The notes beneath the pieces were generated by a model. That model searched no databases, was not told where the DNA came from, and was given only the letters and a program-made list of their open reading frames with translations. This document shows positions 7,962-16,639 of a stretch of DNA of 64,000 nucleotides, piece by piece (position 1 is the first letter of the stretch; every line of letters starts with the position of its first letter). Made by a program: the position numbers and the translations under genes. The DNA comes from Pseudomonadota bacterium (GTDB lineage: Bacteria > Pseudomonadota > Alphaproteobacteria > UBA2136 > JASBTF01): assembly GCA_030148545.1 (NCBI GenBank), contig JASBTF010000002.1:651152-715151 (forward strand), in the 5' to 3' direction.

Positions 7962-8717
7962 ATGGCTAAATTGTTAAAGATTTTACAGAAATACGATTTA
8001 CTCCAATATAAAAAGTTTTGGTTTTACTCACTGTTATTTTTATTTGTGTCACCCGCGTTTATAGCGTCTTTTCTGGAGAGTTATAGTGAGTTTAGCGTAT
8101 GGATTTTCTTCGCTGGTCTTATACTTTTCTTTATTGTTGTTAAGCGTTGGCTCAAACCTTTTTTTGGCATTAACCAAAAATCCGAGGATAAAGGTAGCGT
8201 ATCTGAAAAATCTAGCTTAGAACGCTTTTTCAAAGGTCTTTTTTATCATAAAACCAACCAATCTTTTTGGGAGGAGTGGAGTCAAGATAGGCGTTTTAGA
8301 GCCAAATGGAGTCTGTTACACTTAGCTTATCAGCTTATCTTGGCATGTGTGTTTTTTGTTTTTTTAGGCTGTCAAACTGATTTTAGTAATTGTCCGCCTA
8401 GCTATGAATCAACTTGGGTCTATATGTTACTTGGTTCATTAGTGTTTGGAATTTGCCATTTTATAGTGTTCAAAGTTACCTGGATCTTACGTGAACATCG
8501 GGTAGTGATTTTATTAAACGAATGGTTACAAGAAAAACGGTTTATACAAAAGTGGTTGGTTTTTTACTTGGTATTTTTCTTTGCAGCTATCGTTATCAGT
8601 ATTTATTCTTTGTTTTGGGTGATTATTGCTTTAGGAACTTTTCCTGTAGCTATTTTACATTCTGCTATTTTTAAAATTTCTTGGCATTTGCGCGATAAAA
8701 AAACTAGCAAAGAGTAG
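7962..8717 (+). CDS. Hypothetical membrane protein with about four helices
   Basis: I do not recognise this 251-residue protein. It has two pairs of hydrophobic segments, roughly residues 18-36/47-66 and 125-143/156-175, plus another hydrophobic stretch near residues 198-225, separated by basic loops with repeated KxW(L/V) patterns. The loops FWEEWSQDRRFRAKW and LNEWLQEKRFIQKW look like copies of one another, suggesting an internal duplication. The gene is noticeably richer in A and T than its neighbours, which may mean recent acquisition. I chose the ATG at 7962; an upstream TTG at 7923 lies inside the pepA terminator. Confidence 0.65.
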   Translation: MAKLLKILQKYDLLQYKKFWFYSLLFLFVSPAFIASFLESYSEFSVWIFFAGLILFFIVVKRWLKPFFGINQKSEDKGSVSEKSSLERFFKGLFYHKTNQSFWEEWSQDRRFRAKWSLLHLAYQLILACVFFVFLGCQTDFSNCPPSYESTWVYMLLGSLVFGICHFIVFKVTWILREHRVVILLNEWLQEKRFIQKWLVFYLVFFFAAIVISIYSLFWVIIALGTFPVAILHSAIFKISWHLRDKKTSKE

Positions 8718-8737
8718 GGTTGCCTCCCTATGGTCGG

Positions 8738-8817
8738 CAGCCTGCGGCCGAACCTACGACTCCGGTAGCGAATCACACTGCACCAGCTATTAAAAACAAT
8801 AAACACCCTTGCGGGTG
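8738..8817. other. Hairpins between converging genes, including a tRNA-Tyr terminator
   Basis: At 8738-8755 GGTCGGC and GCCGAACC form an imperfect hairpin resembling the last hairpin of the three-hairpin repeat in inverted orientation. At 8804-8817 CACCC/GGGTG, read on the minus strand and followed by a T-rich stretch, is a plausible terminator for tRNA-Tyr. Confidence 0.45.
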
Positions 8818-8831
8818 CTTCTCATTTTTAA

Positions 8832-8917
8832 TGGTGGAGAGAGTAGGATTCGAACCTACGTACGCATACGCGGGCAGATTTACAGTCTGCTGCCTTTAAC
8901 CACTCGGCCATCTCTCC
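8832..8917 (-). tRNA. tRNA-Tyr (anticodon GTA)
   Basis: The minus strand folds as a class II tRNA with a long variable arm. The anticodon loop is CTGTAAA with anticodon GTA, the T arm is TAGGTTCGAATCCTA, and the 3' CCA is encoded. Confidence 0.97.
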
Positions 8918-9102
8918 GTGGACAACTACATCGGTTGTTGCGGGGGCTACATATGCCGTAGTGCTGGCGTTTGGTCAAGCCCTGATATGCAGTTATGATG
9001 ATTTTTCTTTATCTATGGTTGTTCGTCTTGCAAAAATCGCACAGTACGGCCATACTTCCGGCACGTATTTAAGTATTATTAGACGAGAGAGAGGATATCC
9101 CC

Positions 9103-9573
9103 ATGGCGGCGAGTTTGAACAAGGTAATGATTATTGGCAACATGGGCGCCGACCCAGAAGTGCGCCACACGCAAGATGGCAAACCAATTGCCAACTGCCG
9201 CATTGCTACTAACGAGAGCTGGACCGATCAATCTGGTCAAAAGCAAGAGCGTACCGAGTGGCACCGTGTGGTGGTGTTTGGCGGCTTGGCTGATGTGGTA
9301 AGCAAGTACCTTAAAAAAGGTGACAACGTTTACTTTGAAGGGAAAATCCAAACCCGTAAGTGGACCGATCAACAAGGCCAAGACAAATACACAACCGAAG
9401 TGGTGGTAGACCGTGGCGGCGCTATGCAAATGTTGGGTGGCCGCAGTGGTGGTGGTAGCCGCGATAGCTACAGCTATGATCAGTCTGCACCGGCAGCAAG
9501 TGCACCAAAGGCAACTGAAAAGCCTGCACCAATTTCTACCGATGCACCATTTGATGATGAAATTCCATTCTAA
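9103..9573 (+). CDS. ssb: Single-stranded DNA-binding protein
   Basis: A 156-residue protein that coats single-stranded DNA during replication, repair and recombination. The N-terminal OB fold (about residues 5-110) has the family features NKVMIIGNMGADPEVR, EWHRVVVFGGLADVVSKYLKKG and the VYFEGKIQTRKW strand. A flexible Gly/Ser/Ala/Pro-rich linker leads to the acidic tip DDEIPF, which contacts partner proteins. A GAGAGAGGA ribosome site lies eight bases before the ATG. The DUF502 gene follows at once. Confidence 0.96.
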   Translation: MAASLNKVMIIGNMGADPEVRHTQDGKPIANCRIATNESWTDQSGQKQERTEWHRVVVFGGLADVVSKYLKKGDNVYFEGKIQTRKWTDQQGQDKYTTEVVVDRGGAMQMLGGRSGGGSRDSYSYDQSAPAASAPKATEKPAPISTDAPFDDEIPF

Positions 9574-9592
9574 CCCCTGCGTTAAGTAGCAA

Positions 9593-10330
9593 ATGAGCGA
9601 AGATAAACAGCCACAATTTGAGCTAAATACGCCCGAGCCTAAACGACGCGGGTCAGTTAAATTTGTGCTGGATAATTTGGTAACAGGTGTGCTGGTAACA
9701 GCGCCTGCGTTTATTACGCTCATTGTGCTGACCACGCTCATTAAAACGCTAGACCGGTTACTGCTGGGGATTATCCCTATCCAGTATCGCGATACATTGA
9801 CCATGGAAGGTTCTATTCCTGGTGTGGGGCTGTTAAGCGGCATTTTGCTATTTTTCCTGATTGGTATTTTCGCCCGTAACATTATGGGCCGCCGCTTGGT
9901 GATGTGGTGGGACAGCCTTATTGCCAATATCCCTGGTGTGCGCTGGATTTACAGCGCGGTGAAGCAAATTTTGGAGACGCTCTCCAAAGCAGGCTCTGAC
10001 TCATTCCGGGAAGTGGTGCTGGTGGAGTTCCCGCGTAAGGGTATTTACTCTATTGGCTTTTTGACTGGAAAAACCAAAGGGCAAATTCAACGTATTACGG
10101 ATGATGAAATTCTGAACGTGTTTTTACCAACCACACCAAATCCCACTAATGGCTTTATGCTGTTTGTGCCTAAAAGTGAGCTAATCAAACTGGATATGAC
10201 AGTTGACCAAGGGCTGAAAATGGTGATTTCCGCCGGTATGGTGACCCCAACCATGGCGGAAGGTAAAGCCGCATTGAAAGAAGCTGCCAAAGCCAAAGAG
10301 GCTGAGGATAAACCTGCTAAGAAAGGCTAA
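9593..10330 (+). CDS. DUF502 family inner-membrane protein
   Basis: A 245-residue DUF502 protein. After a charged cytoplasmic start there are two long hydrophobic segments (about residues 25-48 and 67-92), then the conserved GRRLVMWWDSLIANIPGVRWIYSAVKQ block typical of the family, and a soluble C-terminal domain (EFPRKGIYSIGFLTG, PTTPNPTNGFMLFVPKSE). The tail is Lys/Ala-rich. The family has no established biochemical role. The gene follows ssb by 19 bases and precedes the LolC/E-type permease by six, suggesting one operon running on through lolD and asnB. Confidence 0.88.
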   Translation: MSEDKQPQFELNTPEPKRRGSVKFVLDNLVTGVLVTAPAFITLIVLTTLIKTLDRLLLGIIPIQYRDTLTMEGSIPGVGLLSGILLFFLIGIFARNIMGRRLVMWWDSLIANIPGVRWIYSAVKQILETLSKAGSDSFREVVLVEFPRKGIYSIGFLTGKTKGQIQRITDDEILNVFLPTTPNPTNGFMLFVPKSELIKLDMTVDQGLKMVISAGMVTPTMAEGKAALKEAAKAKEAEDKPAKKG

Positions 10331-10336
10331 TCGGCC

Positions 10337-11563
10337 ATGATGCTGATTCCACATTTAATTACCCGTTACCTAATGGCACGCCGTGGTTTTACCAGTGTGG
10401 TTACTGGGTTTTCGGTAGGAGGTATTGTACTTGGCGTTGCGGCACTTATTGTGGTGATGGCGGTCATGGCGGGTTTTCGTGCTGAATTGCTCACACGTAT
10501 TTTGGGCGTAACAGGGCACATGACGGTCTCCAGCAGTGAGCTTACTAATGAGCGCGCTGAAGAACTACAGCAGCAGCTGTTGGAATATAGCAATATTGTG
10601 AGCGCTACGCCGTATATCTATGGCCAAGGTTTGTTTACCAGCGGCCGTGGCAGCAGCGGTGCCGTTGTGCGTGGCTTGGCTGTTGAAGATTTACCTGCCT
10701 TGGTAACGGAGAACATGGCAGCTGGCGATGTAAACAGTGTGGCCAGCACAGGGTATGTATTGCTAGGCCAAGGGTTAGCAAACCAGCTTGGCGTGCACGT
10801 AGGGCAAGGCGTAACGCTATTAGCGCCAGAAGGAACCGATACCGCTTTTGGCTTTATTCCACGGCTTATTCAAGTACGTGTTGGCGGTGTTTTTGAGGTA
10901 GGCATGGCTCAGTATGATAATGGCTTAGCGTACCTTAATCTCACACAGGCGCAGCAGTTTATGAACAGCCCCAACAAGCTAACAGCGCTGGATGTACGCC
11001 TGAACAATCCCGATGACTCAGAAGAGCTTGCACAACAATTGCGCACAGATTTGGCACCAGATGCACGCATTGGCACATGGCAGCAAGTAAACAGCCAGTT
11101 TTTTGCCGCATTGCAGGTGGAGCGGGTGAGTATGTTTATTATCCTGTCGCTTATTGTTTTAGTGGCCGCGTTTAACATTATTACCGGGCAAATTATGCTG
11201 GTGGCGGACAAACGTGGCGATATTGCCATTTTGCGCACTATGGGCGCACGGCAAAGCCAAATTTTAGCGGCGTTCTTTTGGAATGGCGCATTACTTGGCG
11301 GTTTAGGCACCATACTGGGCACTGGGCTAGGGCTGTTGGTGCTGACCTATTTACATGAAATTGTTAGCTTTATTGAACGTTTGTTCGGCGTACGCGTATT
11401 CTCTGGCGAGGTGTATTTCCTCGATGAAATTCCGGTGAATTTACAAATGGGTGATGTAGTGTTTGTGGTTGGCTTTAGTTTGCTGCTTACTCTGCTAGCT
11501 GCACTATACCCAGCGTGGCGTGCAGGCCGCCTAGACCCTGTAAAAGTACTGCGGAGCTTGTAA
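10337..11563 (+). CDS. Lipoprotein-releasing ABC transporter permease, LolC/LolE family
   Basis: An inner-membrane subunit of the Lol ABC transporter, which extracts lipoproteins from the inner membrane for transfer to the outer membrane. The 408 residues show one N-terminal helix (about 20-48), a large periplasmic domain, and three C-terminal helices (about 265-290, 312-340 and 375-395) as in the FtsX/MacB fold; RGDIAILRTMGA is the coupling region. Alphaproteobacteria usually have one LolC/E-type permease acting as a homodimer, so I give no specific symbol. The lolD gene starts three bases after the stop codon. Confidence 0.93.
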   Translation: MMLIPHLITRYLMARRGFTSVVTGFSVGGIVLGVAALIVVMAVMAGFRAELLTRILGVTGHMTVSSSELTNERAEELQQQLLEYSNIVSATPYIYGQGLFTSGRGSSGAVVRGLAVEDLPALVTENMAAGDVNSVASTGYVLLGQGLANQLGVHVGQGVTLLAPEGTDTAFGFIPRLIQVRVGGVFEVGMAQYDNGLAYLNLTQAQQFMNSPNKLTALDVRLNNPDDSEELAQQLRTDLAPDARIGTWQQVNSQFFAALQVERVSMFIILSLIVLVAAFNIITGQIMLVADKRGDIAILRTMGARQSQILAAFFWNGALLGGLGTILGTGLGLLVLTYLHEIVSFIERLFGVRVFSGEVYFLDEIPVNLQMGDVVFVVGFSLLLTLLAALYPAWRAGRLDPVKVLRSL

Positions 11564-11565
11564 TT

Positions 11566-12237
11566 ATGGCTGTATTAGAACTTAAAAACATTAACCACAG
11601 CTACCCACAACCGGGGCGCGACCCGCTACAAGTACTGCAAGATGTATCGCTAACTATTGAAGCTGCGCAAAGTGTGGCCATTACTGGTGAATCTGGCGCT
11701 GGTAAAAGCACGTTGTTGCATTTGGCAGGGTTGTTGGAAAAAGCAGAACAAGGCGAGATTTTGTTTAATGGCAAAAACGTGGCCAAGTTTGGTGACCATC
11801 GCCGCGCGCAGTTGCGTGGCCAAAGCTGTGGCTTTGTATATCAGCAGCACCATTTACAGCGTGATTTTACCGCATTGGAAAACATACTGATGCCCGCGCG
11901 CATTATTGGTGCTAACGCCAAGCAGAGCCAACAGCGTGCCGAACAGCTACTGGAGCAAGTAGGGCTCAGTGAGCGGAGCCACCATACCCCAGCTCAGCTC
12001 AGTGGTGGAGAGCAGCAGCGCGTGGCAATTGCGCGTGCATTGATGAATAAGCCTGATATTTTGCTGGCAGATGAACCTACGGGGAATTTGGACCCTGAAA
12101 CATCGGAGAAAGTGGCAGAAATTTTGTTCAAACTCGTAGCTGAAGAGGGTATGGCCATGCTGATGGTAACCCACAACCCGGCACTGGCCACCCGCTGTGA
12201 CAAAGTGTGTGTATTGGCAAAGGGGCAGTTAAGCTAA
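11566..12237 (+). CDS. lolD: Lipoprotein-releasing ABC transporter ATPase
   Basis: The cytoplasmic ATPase partner of the adjacent permease; 223 residues is normal. Motifs are Walker A GESGAGKST (residues 41-49), the Q loop region VYQQHHL, the ABC signature LSGGEQQRVAIARAL, Walker B ILLADEPTGNLD and the switch His in VTHN. The ATG at 11566 lies two bases after the permease stop; in-frame sequence upstream belongs to the permease gene. The stop TAA shares a base with the ATG of the asparagine synthetase gene (TAATG), so translation is probably coupled. Confidence 0.95.
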   Translation: MAVLELKNINHSYPQPGRDPLQVLQDVSLTIEAAQSVAITGESGAGKSTLLHLAGLLEKAEQGEILFNGKNVAKFGDHRRAQLRGQSCGFVYQQHHLQRDFTALENILMPARIIGANAKQSQQRAEQLLEQVGLSERSHHTPAQLSGGEQQRVAIARALMNKPDILLADEPTGNLDPETSEKVAEILFKLVAEEGMAMLMVTHNPALATRCDKVCVLAKGQLS

Positions 12238-14123
12238 TGTGCGGTATTGCTGGGTTTGCTGGGAATTTTCCAGTTCAACTGCTGGATAAGTTTAATGCCG
12301 TACAGCAGCACCGTGGCCCTGATGGGGCAGAAATTTGGCACAACAAAGAAGATGGTATTGGCTTTGCGCACCGCCGTTTAAGCATTATTGACCTGTCTGA
12401 TGCCGCGACACAGCCTATGCACTGTGTGGATGACCGTTATGTGATTGTATTTAACGGTGAAATATATAATTTCAAAGATTTAACCCCTAATCTTAAACAT
12501 CAAGGTTATGTATTTAACGAGAACTCTGATACCGCAATACTAGCGCCGTTGTACGACAGTTATGGCCCGGCTATGCTGAATTTGCTGAACGGCATTTTCT
12601 CCTTTGCTATATGGGATAAGAAGAAGAAAGAGCTATTCGCCGCACGCGATCACAGTGGCATTATGCCGTTCTATTACGCCAATACGCCTGATGGACTGTT
12701 GTTTGCGTCCGAGATTAAGGCCTTGCTGCAATCTCCTGCTGTTGCACGAGAGTTGGACCCTGTGGCGCTGAAATCTTACCTCACGTATTTGTGGTCACCG
12801 GGAGAGCGCACGCTGTTTAAAACAGTGCGTAAGCTTAACCCTGGTCATTGCTTTACATGGAGTAAAGCGCAGGGCATGCGCATTACCCAATGGTATGAGC
12901 ATCCGTTTATTGAGCGTGAAGGTAATGACAAGGGTCACATTAAGGAACATGCGCGCCACCTGCGTCACCTAATGGATCAAGTGGTGAAAGACCAATGCTT
13001 GGCAGATGTACCTGTGGGTGCGTTTCTCAGCGGTGGGGTGGATAGCTCGGCCGTGGTAAGCAGCATGGTGGCTGGCGAGGTTATGCCCAAGCAAACGTAC
13101 TGCATTCGTTTTGCAGGCAACGGCATGGCCAGCGAAGGCTTTAGCGAAGATATTGACTACGCGCGTAATGTAGCGCAAACGCTGAACGTGCCACTGCAAG
13201 AAGTGGTGATGGGCCCCGAAACGTTGGATGAACTGCCCAAAATGGCGCTCCAGCTAGATGAACCACAGGCCGACCCAGCTCCACTGTTTGTAAAGAAAAT
13301 TGCCGAAGCAGCCTATGCCGATGGTATTCCTGTTTTACTGGGCGGCACGGGGGGAGATGATGTATTTAGTGGTTATCGCCGACACCGCGTGGCACGGCTA
13401 CATGGTCGTTTGGGCCCACTGTCTCATCTGTTGGGTGCTGGCGTAAAATTGGGGCAGGCTGCGGTACAGTCGGAAAGTTTAAAACGTCGCTTACACAAAG
13501 CAGGCTACTTGCTGGGCAGCTCCAAACAGCAGTTTTTGGAGCGAGCATTCCACTACACACAACCGCAAGCGGTGCGGGGGCTTATTCATCGTCAGTTGCA
13601 GCATGATATTGGCGCTGAACTGGATGATTTACAGCTGGCAGTGCAAGAGCAAGGGAATGGTTCAGCATTTGATGTCTTGCTGTACCTAGAGCACTGCGGA
13701 TTTTTGCCCGACCATAACCTGAACTACACCAACAAAGCCGGTATGGCCGGTAGTGTAGAAATTCGCGTCCCGTTTTTGGATAAGCGCGTGCTGAATTACG
13801 CAGCTACATTACCAAAAAGCAGCCTTATGCGTGGCAGTTCAATGAAGCATGTGCTGAAACTGGCCTATGCCGATACTTTGCCGCATGATGTGTTGTTCCG
13901 CAGTAAAGCGGGCTTCGGTGCGCCAATTCGCCAATGGTTAGCTGGGCCGGCACGGCAACAATTGGCCGATGTGCTGCTGGATAAAACCACGTTGGAACGT
14001 GGATGGTTTGACAAACAAGGGCTGGAGCAAATGCTCACCCAACCCGGCCGTGTGGACGACGATAGTGCCTACACATTACTGTCACTTTGGCTGATAGAGC
14101 ACTACGCCCGCGAGTATTTTTAA
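12237..14123 (+). CDS. asnB: Asparagine synthetase (glutamine-hydrolysing)
   Basis: Makes asparagine from aspartate, glutamine and ATP. The protein starts MCGIAG, so the class-II amidotransferase nucleophile Cys is exposed after Met removal; RGPDG and NGEIYNF belong to the glutaminase domain. The synthetase half carries the ATP pyrophosphatase loop LSGGVDSSAVV near residue 260. At 628 residues it is near the usual size of this group. The overlap with the lolD stop fixes the start. Similar proteins act in exopolysaccharide or peptide tailoring rather than amino-acid supply; with GatCAB in the same genome both readings are open. Confidence 0.9.
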   Translation: MCGIAGFAGNFPVQLLDKFNAVQQHRGPDGAEIWHNKEDGIGFAHRRLSIIDLSDAATQPMHCVDDRYVIVFNGEIYNFKDLTPNLKHQGYVFNENSDTAILAPLYDSYGPAMLNLLNGIFSFAIWDKKKKELFAARDHSGIMPFYYANTPDGLLFASEIKALLQSPAVARELDPVALKSYLTYLWSPGERTLFKTVRKLNPGHCFTWSKAQGMRITQWYEHPFIEREGNDKGHIKEHARHLRHLMDQVVKDQCLADVPVGAFLSGGVDSSAVVSSMVAGEVMPKQTYCIRFAGNGMASEGFSEDIDYARNVAQTLNVPLQEVVMGPETLDELPKMALQLDEPQADPAPLFVKKIAEAAYADGIPVLLGGTGGDDVFSGYRRHRVARLHGRLGPLSHLLGAGVKLGQAAVQSESLKRRLHKAGYLLGSSKQQFLERAFHYTQPQAVRGLIHRQLQHDIGAELDDLQLAVQEQGNGSAFDVLLYLEHCGFLPDHNLNYTNKAGMAGSVEIRVPFLDKRVLNYAATLPKSSLMRGSSMKHVLKLAYADTLPHDVLFRSKAGFGAPIRQWLAGPARQQLADVLLDKTTLERGWFDKQGLEQMLTQPGRVDDDSAYTLLSLWLIEHYAREYF

Positions 14124-14125
14124 CG

Positions 14126-15100
14126 CTAGTTTTGTCGTACGCGGGGGTCGGCAAGGGCGTAGCCCACATCGGCAAGGAGGTTGCCTAGCAGAGTAAGTAC
14201 TGCACCAAGGGTGAGGATCCCCATAATCACCGGGTAATCGCGCATCATCACGCCATCGTAAAACAGTTTGCCCATGCCAGGGATACCAAATAGAGATTCA
14301 ATAATCACCGAGCCACCAATAAGCCCCGGTACAGAAAGGCCAAGCACGGTAATAACCGGCAGTAGCGCATTGGGTAGGGCGTGGCCGAGCATGGTTTGGC
14401 GTTTGGTAGCGCCTTTGGCTTGAGCCGTCAGCACATAGTCCTGCCGTACCACCTCTAGCATGCTGCTGCGCAAATAACGGCTCATCCCCGCAAGGGAGCC
14501 AAGCACACCGACCATAATTGGCAGGGTGAGGTGCCAGCCCCAGTCCAGCAGGCGTTGCGCGAAGGGGAGAAATTCCGACCCATAGGATTGAATGCCACTT
14601 ACCGGTAGCCAGCCAAGGTGCACGCCAAACCACAGCATACCCAGCAAACCAACCCAAAAGCTGGGTGCGGCAAAGCCAATAAACACAAACACAGTGCTGG
14701 AGCGGTCAAACCACTTGCCCGGGGCTTGTGCGCTCAACACACCAATGGGTGTGGCAAGCAGTAGTACCAGCGCTAAGCCAATCACGTTCATCCACAATGT
14801 TATGGGGAGGTGAGCGCTGATTTTCTCCAGTACGTCACGGCCGTCTGGCGCTAAGCTGGTGCCAAAATCACCACGTAGAATATCAGTCAGCCAACGGAAA
14901 TACTGCACAGGTAAGGGGTCGTCTAAGTGAAATTGCTCACGTAGTTTTTCGTACGCAGCGGGGGAAATATTGGGGTTAAGGTCGGTTTGCAGGCTTACTG
15001 GGTCGCCCGGGGCCAGTTGAATCACCAAAAACGAGAGCAGAGTAATGCCCAGCAGTAGCGGAATACTGGTGATTAAGCGGTGTAAAATATAGCCAAACAT
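14126..15100 (-). CDS. Oligopeptide/dipeptide ABC transporter permease, DppB/OppB type
   Basis: A membrane subunit of a peptide-importer ABC system, about 324 residues. It starts FGYILHRLITSIPLLLGITLLSF, the typical first helix, followed by a periplasmic loop with APGDP and YEKLREQFHLDDPLPVQYFRWL. The cytoplasmic EAA-type loop contacting the ATPase reads YVLTAQAKGATKRQTMLGHALPNALLP across two segments. It converges on asnB with two bases between. The matching DppC/OppC-type permease is not adjacent but at 24753-25592, also on the minus strand, and no binding protein or ATPase gene is nearby. Confidence 0.92.
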   Translation of the reverse strand: MFGYILHRLITSIPLLLGITLLSFLVIQLAPGDPVSLQTDLNPNISPAAYEKLREQFHLDDPLPVQYFRWLTDILRGDFGTSLAPDGRDVLEKISAHLPITLWMNVIGLALVLLLATPIGVLSAQAPGKWFDRSSTVFVFIGFAAPSFWVGLLGMLWFGVHLGWLPVSGIQSYGSEFLPFAQRLLDWGWHLTLPIMVGVLGSLAGMSRYLRSSMLEVVRQDYVLTAQAKGATKRQTMLGHALPNALLPVITVLGLSVPGLIGGSVIIESLFGIPGMGKLFYDGVMMRDYPVIMGILTLGAVLTLLGNLLADVGYALADPRVRQN

Positions 15101-15161
15101 GTGGCTTACCATACGTTGCTTTTATGTATACCGCCAGTGTGGAGTGTGCTATAGCTCAGGC

Positions 15162-15845
15162 GTGACGATTATCACCGACAGCATTAACCTTGCCGAACAG
15201 CTAGCACGCTTTACTGATGCTGAGCAAAGCGTGGGCCTAATGGTGCTTAACCTTGGTCAGCTGGATGTACATGGCATTGTAGCGGTACGAGAAACGGCTC
15301 GCTTGTGTGATGCCGTGGTGGTTGCCTTGCACCCCAGCGCTAACATGACCGAAACCGAACAAGAGCTGTTGGTGGAAGCGGGAGCAGATGTATTGCTGCA
15401 ATTGCCAGAAACGCCAACACCATTAGCCGTAGCTTGGCCACAGGAACGGCAGGATTTAACATCACTCATGCAAACTGTGGTGGCTATTATGCCCTTAGTG
15501 TGGGTGGTGCCAGTGGCGCACCAGTTGCTATTTCGCCAAGCACGTGCTTTTGCTCAAACATTTCCGTATTTGACTAGTGTGTGGGCCTACACCACACCAC
15601 AAAATGTATTACCTGATGAAATTGCGCCACTACGCCAAGCATTGCTGGCTGCACAAAACGTGCGTGAGCGAGGAGAACGCCAAGCGAACGCGTTGTCTCG
15701 TACTATTGTTGGGTTGCTTGATGATGAAACAGCGCAGGTAACAATACGTGATGTACAAACCGGTTTGGAGCTAGAAACACTGCCGCCAGAAGCTATTTGG
15801 CTGCATGTGCAAAACCGTCACGCTGAAGATGCGCTGCTGATTTAA
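15162..15845 (+). CDS. PanC-like protein lacking the catalytic motifs
   Basis: The protein aligns along its length with pantothenate synthetase (PanC) by eye: [21 protein letters not shown] matches the region around the HIGH-like motif, [17 protein letters not shown] matches the following DLALLEEAGVDLVFAPS part, and the C-terminal [17 protein letters not shown]...DALLI matches the end of PanC. The key residues are gone: the HxGH histidines are replaced (DVHG), and neither GxKDxQQ nor the SSRN loop is present. At 228 residues it is about 50 shorter than PanC. The start is a GTG at 15162 with no good ribosome site. Either a decayed gene or a protein with a new role. Confidence 0.6.
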   Translation: MTIITDSINLAEQLARFTDAEQSVGLMVLNLGQLDVHGIVAVRETARLCDAVVVALHPSANMTETEQELLVEAGADVLLQLPETPTPLAVAWPQERQDLTSLMQTVVAIMPLVWVVPVAHQLLFRQARAFAQTFPYLTSVWAYTTPQNVLPDEIAPLRQALLAAQNVRERGERQANALSRTIVGLLDDETAQVTIRDVQTGLELETLPPEAIWLHVQNRHAEDALLI

Positions 15846-15942
15846 TTACTTTTGTGCATACCAAAGGCTTGCAATTGCCATTAAAATGCACTACATACAG
15901 CCTACACAATTAACCAAATTTGGTGGGACTACAGGATTTATT

Positions 15943-16398
15943 ATGGCACGCGTTACCGTTGAAGATTGCATTCAGATTATTAATAACCGCTACGAGCTAG
16001 TATTGCTTGCGGCACAGCGCGCACGCGACATTGCTGCCGGCGCTCAGATGACTGTTGATCGTGATAACGATAAAAACCCAGTTGTTGCTCTGCGTGAAAT
16101 TGCTGGCCAAACCGTGAGCTTGGATGATTTGCGCTACAACATTGCACGTGGTGTTAACCGCCATAGCGACATGAACTTGGAAGATGATGTTCTACAAACC
16201 ATGGTAGATGAAGGTATGCCAGCTCTGGACGATGCTGAAACCGCTGCCGGTGCCTTGGATGAAATTCAGGAACTAGATTTTGTAGATGAGAATGCTGCCA
16301 GCGCTAGCGAAACTGAAGAAGCTGAAGACGAAGATGACAGCAGCTCTATCGAAGTTTCTGCAGAAGAAGCAGAGGTGCAAGCAAGCTCTGCTGCATAA
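15943..16398 (+). CDS. rpoZ: RNA polymerase omega subunit
   Basis: The small subunit that helps assemble RNA polymerase and takes part in ppGpp binding. The N-terminal 65 residues are the family core ([39 protein letters not shown]). The rest, to residue 151, is an acidic tail rich in Glu, Asp and Ser, longer than in E. coli but common in alphaproteobacteria. The ATG at 15943 follows an AGGA at the right distance. A terminator follows, and the rsh gene comes next, the usual alphaproteobacterial neighbourhood. Confidence 0.94.
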   Translation: MARVTVEDCIQIINNRYELVLLAAQRARDIAAGAQMTVDRDNDKNPVVALREIAGQTVSLDDLRYNIARGVNRHSDMNLEDDVLQTMVDEGMPALDDAETAAGALDEIQELDFVDENAASASETEEAEDEDDSSSIEVSAEEAEVQASSAA

Positions 16399-16415
16399 GT
16401 TTGCAAATTTATCGC

Positions 16416-16444
16416 AAAGCGGTGTTACGGCACCGCTTTTTTTA
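16416..16444 (+). terminator. Rho-independent terminator after rpoZ
   Basis: AAAGCGGTG-TTACGG-CACCGCTTT followed by further T. It separates rpoZ from the downstream rsh gene. Confidence 0.88.
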
Positions 16445-16485
16445 TTGTCAAAGCTTGCAGATATAAATGCTTTCGCCATAATTAT

Positions 16486-16544
16486 ATGCTGTAAATTTTT
16501 AAAGACAAAATTTACAGCATGATCTTTTGTGGATGCAAAAGATC
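16486..16544. promoter_or_regulatory. Two adjacent perfect inverted repeats upstream of rsh
   Basis: The first has 14-base arms (ATGCTGTAAATTTT at 16486-16499 and its complement at 16507-16520) around a seven-base loop. The second follows at once with nine-base arms (GATCTTTTG and CAAAAGATC, 16521-16544) around six bases. Neither ends in a T run like an ordinary terminator. They lie about 95 bases before the rsh start. Confidence 0.8.
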
Positions 16545-16639
16545 AAATGTGAAGCGCTGCAATGGCTTTGCTATTGTTAGCTGAGCAATTTGCACAATGC
16601 AAAAATAGAATATTTTTAAATTGAAATGCTGATAAGCCC

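Noticed and set aside
9079..9927. 282-codon open frame on the minus strand across ssb and the DUF502 gene
   Set aside because: It lies opposite two well-recognised genes, its translation has no family pattern and is rich in His and Ser, and no ribosome site is seen.
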